Source of the DNA: an uncultured Alteromonas sp.
GTDB taxonomy: Bacteria; Pseudomonadota; Gammaproteobacteria; Enterobacterales; Alteromonadaceae
Length of the DNA stretch: 41,202 nt
Assembly: GCF_913058315.1 (NCBI RefSeq)
Contig: NZ_CAJXQY010000030.1
Coordinates: 1 to 41,202, forward strand
Direction: 5' to 3'
Shown here: positions 1-8,053 of the stretch, piece after piece
Numbering within the stretch: the first letter of the stretch is position 1
How the letters are laid out: the number at the start of each line of letters is the position of its first letter
Made by a program: the position numbers and the translations under genes
Notes under the pieces: generated by a model
Database searches by the model: none
The model's input: the letters and a program-made list of their open reading frames with translations, nothing else
Told to the model about the DNA's origin: nothing

Positions 1-120
1 TACCGCTATCGACAGTTTTTAACCACCAATGCCCGTTAACATGACTGATATAACCGATACACCTGCGATGTGTCAGGCGTATCCCTTGTTATCAAGTATA
101 AAAGAGTGTTCGACGTTGCC

Positions 121-141
121 TTGCAGCCCTCTACTCTGCAA
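121..141. promoter_or_regulatory. Inverted repeat upstream of the aminotransferase operon
   Basis: TTGCAG and CTGCAA form a perfect 6-bp inverted repeat separated by 9 nt, ending 23 nt before the aminotransferase start codon. This is where an operator or part of a core promoter could lie (AT-rich TACAATAAAAA follows directly). No convincing -35/-10 pair with normal spacing was found. The rest of bases 1-120 shows no gene I can recognise. A short palindrome of this kind can occur by chance. Confidence 0.25.
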
Positions 142-164
142 TACAATAAAAATGGAAATTAATC

Positions 165-1541
165 ATGCAAACGCCAGCTTTGACAGATTTGGACAGTAAA
201 TATCTCGTCCATCCGGTATCCAATTTTCGCGATCATCAGGAAAAAGGCGTGAAGATACTGACATCCGGTAATGGAGCCTGGCTAACCGCCGCCGATGGCA
301 ATACTTATCTGGATGCCTTTGCCGGGCTATGGTGTGTCAATATTGGCTATGGCCAGCAACGCGTAGTGGATGCGGCTATCAAGCAGATGACCACCCTGCC
401 TTATGCTACCGGCTACTTTGGCTTTGGCAGTGAACCCGCCATTGTATTAGCAGAAAAACTGGTTTCAATGACACCGGCGTCACTCCAGCACGTGTATTTT
501 TCGCTGGGCGGTTCTGACGCCGTAGATGCCGCCATTCGTTACATTACCCATTATTTTAACGCCATTGGTAAACCAGCTAAAAAGCATATCATTTCGTTAC
601 AGCGTGGCTACCATGGATCTTCGTCTACCGGCGCAGGGATTACCGGATTACCGGCTTTTCATGCCAATTTCGACGTCCCTACTCCACAACAGCATAAGAT
701 AAGTTGCCCGTATCTGTATCGCAGCGAATTCGCTACCGGCGAAGAGCTTATTGCCGCATCGGTTAAGGAACTGGAAGACAAGGTTGCTGAGATTGGCGCC
801 GATAATGTAGCAGCGTTCTTCTGCGAACCCGTGGTAGGCTCCGGTGGTGTAGTAGTCCCCCCTAAAGGCTGGCTGAAAGCCATTGCCGATACCTGTAAAC
901 GGTTAGGCATTCTGTTTCTGGTGGATGAGGTAATTACCGGCTTTGGCCGTACCGGCAAAATGTTTGCCTGCGAGCATGAAGGGGTTGAGCCTGATTTAAT
1001 GACCATTGCCAAAGGCCTGACCTCCGGTTATGCCCCCATGGGCGCCGTGCTGATGTCAGACGAAATATTTAATGGCATTGCAGATGGCCCTAACAAAGCG
1101 GCTGTGGTGGGTCATGGACAAACCTATTCCGCGCACCCGGTCAGTGCCGCCGTAGCTCTGGAAGTGATTAAAATTTACGAAGAAAGCATGCTGGCTCATG
1201 CACAGTCAGTAGCGCCTTATTTTGAAGCTAAGTTGCAGGCCTGCATGGCTCATCCTTTGGTTGGCGACGCGCGCAGCATTGGCTTGTTAGGCGCCATCGA
1301 ACTGGTTGCCGATAAGGCGACTAAACGCCAGTTTGACCCGGCACTGAAACTGAATGAAACCATTGCTGATATCGCCTGGAAACACAAACTTATCTTCCGT
1401 GCGTTTGGCGACAATATCCTCGGCTTTGCGCCGGCACTGTGCTTCACCGAATCAGACTTCGACGCGTTGTTTGAACGCTTACAACTCACCCTCGATGAAG
1501 TACTGCAACTCAACATTGTAAAACAGGAGATGAAAGGCTAA
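165..1541 (+). CDS. Class III PLP-dependent aminotransferase (omega-amine/GABA type)
   Basis: A 458-residue fold-type I aminotransferase of the class III (omega-aminotransferase) family, expected to move an amino group from a terminal amine (putrescine, GABA, beta-alanine or similar) to pyruvate or 2-oxoglutarate in the cytoplasm. Visible family features are the N-terminal AFAGLWCVNIGYG block (51-63), the EPVVGSGGV segment (221-229), the cofactor aspartate in FLVDEVITGFGRTGK (Asp254) and the Schiff-base lysine in IAKGLTSGYAPMG (Lys283). The length is typical. The ATG is preceded by TGGAAA about 8 nt upstream. Its stop overlaps the next start (TAATG), so it is the first gene of a three-gene operon with a D-malate/tartrate dehydrogenase and succinate-semialdehyde dehydrogenase. 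That fits amine or GABA catabolism to succinate. The exact substrate cannot be read from sequence. Confidence 0.88.
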   Translation: MQTPALTDLDSKYLVHPVSNFRDHQEKGVKILTSGNGAWLTAADGNTYLDAFAGLWCVNIGYGQQRVVDAAIKQMTTLPYATGYFGFGSEPAIVLAEKLVSMTPASLQHVYFSLGGSDAVDAAIRYITHYFNAIGKPAKKHIISLQRGYHGSSSTGAGITGLPAFHANFDVPTPQQHKISCPYLYRSEFATGEELIAASVKELEDKVAEIGADNVAAFFCEPVVGSGGVVVPPKGWLKAIADTCKRLGILFLVDEVITGFGRTGKMFACEHEGVEPDLMTIAKGLTSGYAPMGAVLMSDEIFNGIADGPNKAAVVGHGQTYSAHPVSAAVALEVIKIYEESMLAHAQSVAPYFEAKLQACMAHPLVGDARSIGLLGAIELVADKATKRQFDPALKLNETIADIAWKHKLIFRAFGDNILGFAPALCFTESDFDALFERLQLTLDEVLQLNIVKQEMKG

Positions 1542-2617
1542 TGACCACTTATAACATCGCCGTGATTGCCGGTGACGGCATTGGTAAAGAAGTCATGCCT
1601 GAGGGCCTGAAAATTGTTCAGGCAGCGGCTGAAAAGTTTGGTTTAAGCCTCAACTTCCATCATTTTGACTGGGGCGGTTGCGACTACTACCTCGAACATA
1701 ACCGTATGATGCCGGAAAACTGGAAAGACATCGTGGGTGATATGGACGCAATCTACTTTGGTGCCGTTGGCTGGCCTGATACGGTACCGGATCACATCTC
1801 ATTGTGGGGCTCTATTCTTACTTTCCGTCGTGAGTTTGACCAGTACATCAACATGCGCCCGGTCCGCACTTTTGAGGGCGTTAAATGTGCGCTTTCAACA
1901 CCAAAGGCCGACGAGATCGACTTTATCGTGGTACGGGAGAACACCGAAGGTGAATATTCTTCCATTGGCGGCATCATGTATGAAGGCACCGATCGCGAAG
2001 TGGTATTGCAACAATCGGTATTCAGCCGTCATGGTACCGACCGGGTATTAAAATACGCCTTCGAAACCGCCATGCGCCGTGAAGCAAAAAACGTAACGGT
2101 GGCCACCAAAAGCAATGGCATGGCTATTAGCATGCCATGGTGGGACTCACGGGCTGATGCAGTCTCTGCAGATTATCCGGAAATCAGCTGGACCAAGCAG
2201 CACATAGATATTCTTTCAGCCCGTTTTGTCATGACCCCCGAACGCTTCGATGTGGTGGTGGCCTCTAATCTGTTTGGCGACATACTGTCTGACCTGGGTC
2301 CGGCGTGCACCGGCACCATCGGTCTGGCACCTTCAGCCAACCTGAATCCGGAGCGTAAATTTCCCTCTTTATTCGAACCCGTCCATGGCTCTGCGCCGGA
2401 CATCTACGGTAAGAACATCGCTAACCCGATTGGCATGATCTGGTCAGGCGCCTTAATGCTGAGCTTTCTGACCCAGGATAGTGGTGCAGGTGCCAAAGCA
2501 CACGATGCAATCGTTACCGCCATAGAGAAGGCCCTCAAAGGTGCCACGCTGACCCCGGATTTAGGTGGCGAGGCCAGCACTCAGGCCATGGGCGAAGCAA
2601 TCCTGGCGAATCTGTAA
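1541..2617 (+). CDS. Tartrate dehydrogenase/decarboxylase or D-malate dehydrogenase
   Basis: A 358-residue member of the isocitrate/isopropylmalate dehydrogenase superfamily, closest in character to TtuC/DmlA. These enzymes oxidise and decarboxylate D-malate or tartrate with NAD+ and Mn2+/Mg2+. Visible features are the N-terminal IAGDGIGKEVMPEG (9-22), the substrate-loop sequence LWGSILTFRREFDQYINMRP, the VVRENTEGEYSS motif, and the metal/NAD region SNLFGDILSDLGP followed by LFEPVHGSAPDIYGK. The length is normal for TtuC. It is coupled to both neighbours by TAATG overlaps (start at 1541, stop at 2617). A product such as pyruvate could serve as amino acceptor for the upstream aminotransferase; that link is inference. 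The choice between D-malate and tartrate is not decidable by eye. Confidence 0.87.
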   Translation: MTTYNIAVIAGDGIGKEVMPEGLKIVQAAAEKFGLSLNFHHFDWGGCDYYLEHNRMMPENWKDIVGDMDAIYFGAVGWPDTVPDHISLWGSILTFRREFDQYINMRPVRTFEGVKCALSTPKADEIDFIVVRENTEGEYSSIGGIMYEGTDREVVLQQSVFSRHGTDRVLKYAFETAMRREAKNVTVATKSNGMAISMPWWDSRADAVSADYPEISWTKQHIDILSARFVMTPERFDVVVASNLFGDILSDLGPACTGTIGLAPSANLNPERKFPSLFEPVHGSAPDIYGKNIANPIGMIWSGALMLSFLTQDSGAGAKAHDAIVTAIEKALKGATLTPDLGGEASTQAMGEAILANL

Positions 2618-4107
2618 TGAGTAAAACGAATCAATTTGAGCTAGCCTCGCGGCTAACTGAACCGGCGTTGCTGAATACTAAAAATTTCATCAATGGTAAG
2701 TGGCAGAAAGCCGTTTCGCAGCAAACCTATGAAGTGGTGAATCCTGCTACCGGCACCAGTATCGCCGGCGTTGCTAACAGCGACGCCATAGATGCGGCAA
2801 ATGCCGCTCGTTCTGCAAAAAAAGCCTTTACCAGCTGGCAGCTAACCACACATCGAGAACGGGCCACCCTGCTCGAGAAATGGTATCAGCTTATCCAGCA
2901 ACATACCGACGATATCGCCTGTATTATGACGTCTGAGCAAGGTAAACCCTTAGCTGAGGCCAAAGCCGAGGTGGGCTACGGTGCATCTTACGTAAAATGG
3001 TTTGCTCAGCTGGCCATGCAACTACGCGGTGACATCCTGCCAAATAGCGTACCCGGGCGCCTGCAAACGGTCGAAAAACGCCCGGTCGGCGTGGTCGCCG
3101 TGATTACCCCCTGGAACTTCCCGTTTGCCATGCTGGCTCGAAAAATAGCGCCGGCACTGGCCGCTGGCTGTACCGTGGTGGTTAAGCCTGCCGAAGATAC
3201 GCCATTAACCGCACTGGCTATGGCTAAACTGGCCGAACTGGCCGGTTTCCCGCCAGGCGTAATTAATGTAGTCGCCGCCTCACGGGAACAAACCGCTATC
3301 GCCGTGGATGCCTGGCTTAAAGACGTACACGTCAAAAAATTAAGCTTTACCGGTTCGACACAGGTAGGTCGTTACCTGGCAGAACGCTCGGCAAGCTCGC
3401 TGAAAAAGCTCTCATTAGAACTCGGGGGTAATGCCCCCTTTATTGTGTTTGAAGACGCCGATATTGACGCAGCCATCAGCGGACTGCTGGCCGCAAAGTT
3501 ACGTAACGGCGGTCAAACCTGTGTCTGCCCTAACCGTATTTATGTGGCCAATGCTATTTACGATGAGTTTGCCAGCCGCTTAGTCGACAAAGTTTCAGCA
3601 ATGAACGTTGGCGACCCCTTTGACGACGACACGCAGATTGGTCCGATGGTCAATCAGAAAGCCATCGATAAAATTAGCGGTCATGTAAGGGATGCCGAGC
3701 AACAGGGCGGTATTTTGCTGTGTGGCAGCGCGGAACCCCGGGACGGATTGTACTTTGAGCCTGCGGTCATTGCCGAAGCGCATAACAAAATGGCACTGTT
3801 CAGTGAAGAAACCTTCGGCCCGGTGTTACCACTGTTCCGCTTTAGCAGCGAAGAGGAAGCCATCGAAGAAGCGAATAATACCGAATATGGTCTGGCGGCG
3901 TATTTTTATACCCAGGACCATCGCCGTATCCATCGCGTTAAGGCACAGCTTCAGGCTGGCGTGATTGGTATAAATGAAGGTGCGGTGGCCAGTGAAGTTG
4001 CGCCATTTGGGGGCGTTAAGGCCTCAGGCTATGGCCGTGAAGGCTCGCATTACGGACTGGACGATTTTCTGCAAATCACTTACGTGTGCGAAGGCAACCT
4101 CTATTAA
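2617..4107 (+). CDS. gabD: NAD(P)-dependent succinate-semialdehyde dehydrogenase
   Basis: A 496-residue aldehyde dehydrogenase of the GabD type, oxidising succinate semialdehyde to succinate in the cytoplasm. The family blocks are in order: ITPWNFPFAMLARKIAPALAAG (about 163-184), FTGSTQVGR, the general-base glutamate in LSLELGGNAPF (Glu268), and GGQTCVCPNR with the nucleophile at Cys302 and a second cysteine two residues on, as in redox-switched SSADHs. The C-terminal GYGREGSHYG block is also present. Its start overlaps the stop of the dehydrogenase gene (TAATG), so it is the last gene of the operon. With the aminotransferase it would complete a GABA-type route into the TCA cycle. Glutarate-semialdehyde dehydrogenase is the closest alternative. 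Confidence 0.88.
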   Translation: MSKTNQFELASRLTEPALLNTKNFINGKWQKAVSQQTYEVVNPATGTSIAGVANSDAIDAANAARSAKKAFTSWQLTTHRERATLLEKWYQLIQQHTDDIACIMTSEQGKPLAEAKAEVGYGASYVKWFAQLAMQLRGDILPNSVPGRLQTVEKRPVGVVAVITPWNFPFAMLARKIAPALAAGCTVVVKPAEDTPLTALAMAKLAELAGFPPGVINVVAASREQTAIAVDAWLKDVHVKKLSFTGSTQVGRYLAERSASSLKKLSLELGGNAPFIVFEDADIDAAISGLLAAKLRNGGQTCVCPNRIYVANAIYDEFASRLVDKVSAMNVGDPFDDDTQIGPMVNQKAIDKISGHVRDAEQQGGILLCGSAEPRDGLYFEPAVIAEAHNKMALFSEETFGPVLPLFRFSSEEEAIEEANNTEYGLAAYFYTQDHRRIHRVKAQLQAGVIGINEGAVASEVAPFGGVKASGYGREGSHYGLDDFLQITYVCEGNLY

Positions 4108-4157
4108 GTTGCCATTGCTCCCCTTCCGCAAACCTGCCACACAAAACGCATACACAA

Positions 4158-4183
4158 AAACGGCCAGTCATTACTGGCCGTTT
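4158..4183. terminator. Bidirectional intrinsic terminator between gabD and copD
   Basis: AAACGGCCAGT, loop CATT, ACTGGCCGTTT form a perfect 11-bp stem, flanked by A residues on the left and TTTCTTT on the right. Strand-symmetric flanks suit the convergent genes on either side: gabD reading in from the left and copD from the right. It would terminate both operons. Confidence 0.85.
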
Positions 4184-4198
4184 CTTTATCAGAAAAGG

Positions 4199-5101
4199 TT
4201 AGTGCGCGATGCCAAAACTACTGGTTAATATTGCAGTTATTACTATCACCAGCGTACCGATAAACGCCTCGCCAACGATAGACTTTCTAACTTTGTAACG
4301 GTCTTCGCTGAGTGTCAGGTTAGCCACCAGATAGCACTTATGATACGCCGCAAAACCTAACATCACTGCAACCAGCACTAATTTACAGCCCATCACGAAC
4401 AAATAGTCATTATTAGCCTCTGTGCGAACGTTTAGCAGCAGTAACGCAAACAAACCAGCACCGCTAACTAACAACAACCCGACCCATACAGCGGCCTGAT
4501 TACCATAAGCGTGAAGCTGCGTTCGCAGCAACTCAACATCCTCGAGCCGGCACAGGCGAATAAGCGGGTACAAACTACCCAGCCACCATGCAGCCATTAA
4601 CACATGTAACGCCACCAGCAATTTGGCAAGCCAGTTTGCTTCGGCTGTGTGCCCGCTGAAGGTAAATGACGCCGCAAACAATGCACTGGTCAAAAGCCAG
4701 CTACATACCCACGCTAATGATGTATTCGAGCCGTTATAAAGCTTATTTCCCCAAGCAGTACACAGCATTGCCATTATGATAGCCAACAGTCGGAATTGTG
4801 TTTGTGTACCGATGCTCGATTGCCAGCTGATTTGCAGCATCAGGCTATCGATGATGCCGCTGACCCCATCGTCCAGCAGCATACCAGCTGAGAGCGGCAC
4901 TACCGCAGCAGCCCCCACCAGGCTTATGAACAAACCCGCCCACTGCGCACGTAAGAGAGGTTTATGCCAATCAGCATGCACGGTAAGATCATTGCTACGG
5001 CCATGACGCAACAACAGGCGCATGGCATTCATGCCGATAAAACTGACAACGCCAAGGTAGTAAGCTACCTTGGCCAGGGAGAGAAGTGCGAGCCAGCCCA
5101 T
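4199..5101 (-). CDS. copD: Copper resistance membrane protein CopD
   Basis: A 300-residue polytopic inner-membrane protein of the CopD family, with about eight hydrophobic segments. Recognisable features are the opening LAKVAYYLGVVSFIGMNAMR helix, the QTQFRLLAI segment, FTFSGHTAE with its conserved histidine, the LHVLMAAWWLGSLYPL helix and a late CKLVLVAVMLGFAAYHK helix. CopD proteins work with periplasmic CopC in copper uptake or tolerance. It lies 21 nt after copC as the last gene of the metal block, just before a bidirectional terminator. No good Shine-Dalgarno sequence precedes the ATG. Instead the start codon sits in the loop region of a perfect inverted repeat (5090-5112), and a second one follows within the first codons. 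Translation may therefore depend on ribosomes arriving from copC. Confidence 0.86.
   Translation of the reverse strand: MGWLALLSLAKVAYYLGVVSFIGMNAMRLLLRHGRSNDLTVHADWHKPLLRAQWAGLFISLVGAAAVVPLSAGMLLDDGVSGIIDSLMLQISWQSSIGTQTQFRLLAIIMAMLCTAWGNKLYNGSNTSLAWVCSWLLTSALFAASFTFSGHTAEANWLAKLLVALHVLMAAWWLGSLYPLIRLCRLEDVELLRTQLHAYGNQAAVWVGLLLVSGAGLFALLLLNVRTEANNDYLFVMGCKLVLVAVMLGFAAYHKCYLVANLTLSEDRYKVRKSIVGEAFIGTLVIVITAILTSSFGIAH
5051..5074 (-). promoter_or_regulatory. RNA hairpin inside the first codons of copD
   Basis: GCCAAGGTAG, 4 nt, CTACCTTGGC is a perfect 10-bp inverted repeat in copD codons about 10-17. With the hairpin at 5090-5112 it places two stable stems at the start of the gene. It would fold in the mRNA and could slow or gate translation. 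This is seen in sequence; the function is inferred. Confidence 0.5.
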
Positions 5102-5112
5102 CAGGCTGGCTC
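5090..5112 (-). promoter_or_regulatory. RNA hairpin enclosing the copD start codon
   Basis: GAGCCAGCC, CATCA, GGCTGGCTC is a perfect 9-bp stem with a 5-nt loop. On the coding (-) strand the loop reads TGATG, so the copD ATG lies across the loop and the first stem base, in the 21-nt gap after copC. It should hinder independent initiation on copD and couple it to copC translation. No U-run follows, so it is not an obvious terminator. Confidence 0.55.
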
Positions 5113-5122
5113 GTTGATAAAG

Positions 5123-5506
5123 CTAATGGTCAGCATGATGACTATGGCCAGACAAAATGGTGAAAGAATACGAGTCTTCCATTTTGTGACCGTCATTACC
5201 CATTACTGTCCATTCAACGTCGTACTCATCGGCGGGCAGTGCAGGCACAGGAAAACTCACGGTTTTAGCGGCCTTAACGACGGGTTTAAAACCAAAGTCA
5301 ATCGCAGTGCCCTGGCTATTTATCAGCACTAACTTAATCAAACGTACCTCTGCTGAAAAGGTTAGTGACAGCTTATCAGGCGCCATTGAAACTTCACTTT
5401 CTCTTGGCGGGACAGTCTGCGCTAAATGCACATGCGCAATGGCAGTACTACTGAACAATCCCAAAGCAAGAACCAGGGGTTTAATCCAGTTTGAACCATT
5501 TAACAT
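5123..5506 (-). CDS. copC: Periplasmic copper-binding protein CopC
   Basis: A 127-residue exported CopC/PcoC-family protein with an Ig-like beta-barrel that carries Cu(II). I chose the ATG at 5506 because TAAGGAG lies 7 nt upstream and the protein then opens with a clear signal peptide. The same frame extends upstream into the preceding gene, but without family similarity. The signal peptide ends TAIA, so the mature protein would start HVHLAQTVPP, the N-terminal histidine used for Cu(II) by CopC. The family motif VMGNDGHKMEDSYSF is present (usually ..S.DGHPv.G..F.V), giving the second histidine and aspartate. The C-terminus SGHSHHADH is histidine-rich. It follows the DUF1624 gene by 10 nt and is followed by copD. 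Confidence 0.92.
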   Translation of the reverse strand: MLNGSNWIKPLVLALGLFSSTAIAHVHLAQTVPPRESEVSMAPDKLSLTFSAEVRLIKLVLINSQGTAIDFGFKPVVKAAKTVSFPVPALPADEYDVEWTVMGNDGHKMEDSYSFTILSGHSHHADH

Positions 5507-5516
5507 ACTGTGCTCC

Positions 5517-6680
5517 TTAAAAATATTTGACCAGCGGGTTACTGCTGTTGTGTTTGAATTTAGCGAAGGCCTTAGTCGGCAAGTAGAGGGCAACCGCCAG
5601 AATGATGGCAACCAACCAGATTTGCCAAACGTAATCAAAAGCAAACAAGTCGCCGTAGTTTGGCCCTACTACCGCCAGCACAATTCGGTAGCTGACCAGT
5701 AGCACGAATAAATGCACGATGTAATAGAACATGGGTGCGGAGCCAAAGGTTTCCACTGCTTTAGTAAGGCGATTATTGACATTTTCCAGACCGGCCAGCA
5801 CCAGGAACGCAGCGCCCAGGGTAAATAGCACATAGTCCAGTGATGGCGGATACTTGGTGTAGTTAATGAAGGACATTACCGTATGAATGGCATCCTGCTG
5901 CGCTTCCCATGGCAGCACTTCACCGTAGATATTAAAGCCGCGTAATACCAGCAACAGAGCCCACAGCCCCAATCCCAGTTTAAGCAGGGTTGACTGGCGC
6001 TTTGCCCCTTCAACAGCGCGGGAATACAGCGGCCCCATGCAGTAACCAAGTAAGATCACGCCAATCCAGGGTAATACCGGATAGGAGGCTTTAATGCGAA
6101 AACTCTCTGAGGTAAATATAATCCCACGATCATGCAAAATAGCCCAGATGGTATAGCCGGTTTCATCAGGATTAAAACTAATAGGGCTTAATAAGTTATG
6201 GGCACAAACAATCAGCAAACCTAATGCAAATATTGCTTTATAAGGCAATTTACACAATACGGATAAAGCAACCATGCTCACACCAATTGCCCACATAACC
6301 TGCAACCACAGGGTGTCGTAGTTGCCCATCCATAACCAGTTAATTATGGCGATCTCAACAAAGATGATAAACAGCCCACGTTTAAATAGGAACGGTGTTG
6401 CTGAACGAGGTGCTTTGTTGAAGGGATGTGAGTAAAGCCAGGCGGAAAGACCGGTTAGAAACACAAACACCGGCGCACAGAAATGTGCGGTGGTTCGGGT
6501 AAAAAATAGTTCCGGGCTGGTAGTCTCCAGATCCATCGGATCGCTCACATTTTGATGGAAGAAGAATCGTTCCCGAACATGATCAACCAACATAAACAGC
6601 ATCACTAATCCACGCAGGATATCGATGGATGCCACCCTTTTTTTTATCACCGCTGCGGGTGTTTGTCCTACTTCACTCAT
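5517..6680 (-). CDS. DUF1624 (HGSNAT-like) multi-pass membrane acyltransferase family protein
   Basis: A 387-residue polytopic membrane protein of the DUF1624 family, related to the transmembrane domain of heparan-alpha-glucosaminide N-acetyltransferase. The diagnostic first helix reads ASIDILRGLVMLFMLVDHVRER, with the conserved D-RG and DH residues, followed by about ten hydrophobic segments. Some members are thought to carry acyl groups across the membrane; the substrate here is unknown. I chose the ATG at 6680, which has AAGGTGAG upstream, over an in-frame GTG at 6695. Its stop is 10 nt from the copC start, so it is co-transcribed with copC and copD. A membrane acyltransferase-like gene inside a copper cluster is unusual, and I cannot assign its role. 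Confidence 0.8.
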   Translation of the reverse strand: MSEVGQTPAAVIKKRVASIDILRGLVMLFMLVDHVRERFFFHQNVSDPMDLETTSPELFFTRTTAHFCAPVFVFLTGLSAWLYSHPFNKAPRSATPFLFKRGLFIIFVEIAIINWLWMGNYDTLWLQVMWAIGVSMVALSVLCKLPYKAIFALGLLIVCAHNLLSPISFNPDETGYTIWAILHDRGIIFTSESFRIKASYPVLPWIGVILLGYCMGPLYSRAVEGAKRQSTLLKLGLGLWALLLVLRGFNIYGEVLPWEAQQDAIHTVMSFINYTKYPPSLDYVLFTLGAAFLVLAGLENVNNRLTKAVETFGSAPMFYYIVHLFVLLVSYRIVLAVVGPNYGDLFAFDYVWQIWLVAIILAVALYLPTKAFAKFKHNSSNPLVKYF

Positions 6681-6704
6681 TGTTCTCACCTTCACTCAAA
6701 GAAC

Positions 6705-6729
6705 AGGGCTAACCCGATTGGTTTGCCCT
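6705..6729 (-). promoter_or_regulatory. Intercistronic hairpin between the DUF4198 and DUF1624 genes
   Basis: AGGGC T AACC, loop CGATT, GGTT T GCCCT forms a 9-pair stem with one internal mismatch. On the - strand it lies 20 nt after the DUF4198 stop and about 25 nt before the DUF1624 start, followed by GTTCTTTG. It could be a leaky terminator or an mRNA-stability element that lowers expression of the downstream DUF1624-copC-copD part. Confidence 0.4.
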
Positions 6730-6748
6730 CTATTTTTATTGTTTGGTC

Positions 6749-7474
6749 TTATTCTGGCGCGTGTGGTAATACGAACGACAAAGTCGCCAGCAATTCGTAT
6801 TTATCGATGATTTTAGGACGGTCAGTAGGCGCATCATAGGTTGCAACCACGACATTTAAACCCTGGTTGCGGATTTCGAATGTGACTTTACCGTCTTTAT
6901 CAGACACTACAGGTTCGGCATCCGGATCATTAACAAAATCACGTTTAACCAGTGCGCCCTGAACCGGCTCTCCTTTAAATAACACCTGGTAGGTTTGTTG
7001 TTCACCCATCATCAAAGGAAATTTGTCACCAACCGGCACAATCTGTAATACCTGGGTATTGATGTGCGGAATTTCACGCAATGGACCTCGTAAGTGTACA
7101 GCGTATTTAATTGTTTCTTCGCTTAAAATAGCGTCAGGTACTTCATCACGGCCTTTGCCTATCCAGTGACCTTCCCCGGTATTTGACCAGATACCATTAT
7201 TTAGCACAGCTGACACTGCAACGGGGTAATCATCGCTGGTTACCAATAATAATGGGCCGGAAGGGGTTAACTCTACATCCACGGTATCCCAGTCTTCATC
7301 AAAGCCCGTGACGGAGCCAACTTTGGGCAACCGTAAAACCGCATCCAGATCGTCGGCGCCGACGCCATAAATCATCGCCAGTTGCTTAGAGCGTTCGGCA
7401 AACCAGATACCGTGCGCACTGGCTTGCGCCGTAATTAAAGCAGTCAGTGCAATAACACAAATTTTCTTCAACAT
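6749..7474 (-). CDS. DUF4198 periplasmic metal-uptake-associated protein
   Basis: A 241-residue exported protein resembling the DUF4198 family, whose members accompany nickel/cobalt or other metal transporters. The N-terminus (LKKICVIALTALITAQASA) is a typical signal peptide with an ASA cleavage motif. The mature protein would start HGIWFAERSK, again with histidine at position 1. The rest looks like one or two beta-sandwich domains, with the C-terminal segment (VQGALVKRDFVNDPDAEPV..DKDGKVTFEI) typical of a carboxypeptidase-regulatory-like fold. The ATG has AGAGGAAA upstream. It is 15 nt from the upstream membrane-anchored protein gene, in the same operon. The bound metal is not evident from sequence. 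Confidence 0.78.
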   Translation of the reverse strand: MLKKICVIALTALITAQASAHGIWFAERSKQLAMIYGVGADDLDAVLRLPKVGSVTGFDEDWDTVDVELTPSGPLLLVTSDDYPVAVSAVLNNGIWSNTGEGHWIGKGRDEVPDAILSEETIKYAVHLRGPLREIPHINTQVLQIVPVGDKFPLMMGEQQTYQVLFKGEPVQGALVKRDFVNDPDAEPVVSDKDGKVTFEIRNQGLNVVVATYDAPTDRPKIIDKYELLATLSFVLPHAPE

Positions 7475-7489
7475 TGTTGTTTCCTCTGT

Positions 7490-8053
7490 TTAATTCTTTG
7501 TTTTAAGTGATTGGTAAAAACCGGCCACGGTCACCGTAACGGTAACCGGAGAGTCTGACATGTTCTGCCAGTACCAGCCGTGTGTGCCCTCAAATGGTGC
7601 TTTGAAAATGCCGTTATCAGCGGCTATTGCTGTTGCTTTTTTATAACTTTCAAACTCGTTAGGGTTATCGAGCTTTTCACCGTGCATATCCATGTACACG
7701 GCTAACCCGTCTGTTCGCCAACTGAAGCTAACCCCGTTGTCTTTCTGCATTAACGCCTTCACTTCCACCCCTTCATATTCAGGGATTTCAATGGTGATCG
7801 TTTTGCTGGCAAATTCTCCCTCACTGCCAGCCAGAATAAACGCAGCATCTGACTTGATTTCCATATCTTCACCTGCCGGAGCACTGTTCAGACTGGTTAA
7901 CCCCAGCAAACCACCAATGCCGGTGAAGTCTTTATTGTATTCGGCAGGCAACACAACGGTGACAGATAGAACTACCGCCAGCGCCGTTGCGATAACCAGC
8001 CCCTTAATAACTTGTTGATTTGATACATCGACATGCTGTTGTTGAGTTGTCAT
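7490..8053 (-). CDS. Membrane-anchored periplasmic protein of the HupE/copper block (unknown function)
   Basis: A 187-residue protein with a short cytoplasmic N-terminus (MTTQQQHVDVSNQQ), one transmembrane helix (about residues 17-37, VIKGLVIATALAVVLSVTVV) and a periplasmic domain. That domain contains EIPEYEGVEVKALM, SFSWRTDGLAVYMDMHGEK and GTHGWYWQNMSDSPVTVTVT. The His- and Trp-rich HGWYWQN segment resembles metal- or cofactor-contacting motifs, but I know no defined function. Similar genes next to hupE are usually annotated only as transmembrane anchor protein. The start at 8053 is chosen because the ATG overlaps the hupE stop as ATGA; an in-frame ATG four codons upstream lies inside hupE. 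Confidence 0.7.
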   Translation of the reverse strand: MTTQQQHVDVSNQQVIKGLVIATALAVVLSVTVVLPAEYNKDFTGIGGLLGLTSLNSAPAGEDMEIKSDAAFILAGSEGEFASKTITIEIPEYEGVEVKALMQKDNGVSFSWRTDGLAVYMDMHGEKLDNPNEFESYKKATAIAADNGIFKAPFEGTHGWYWQNMSDSPVTVTVTVAGFYQSLKTKN

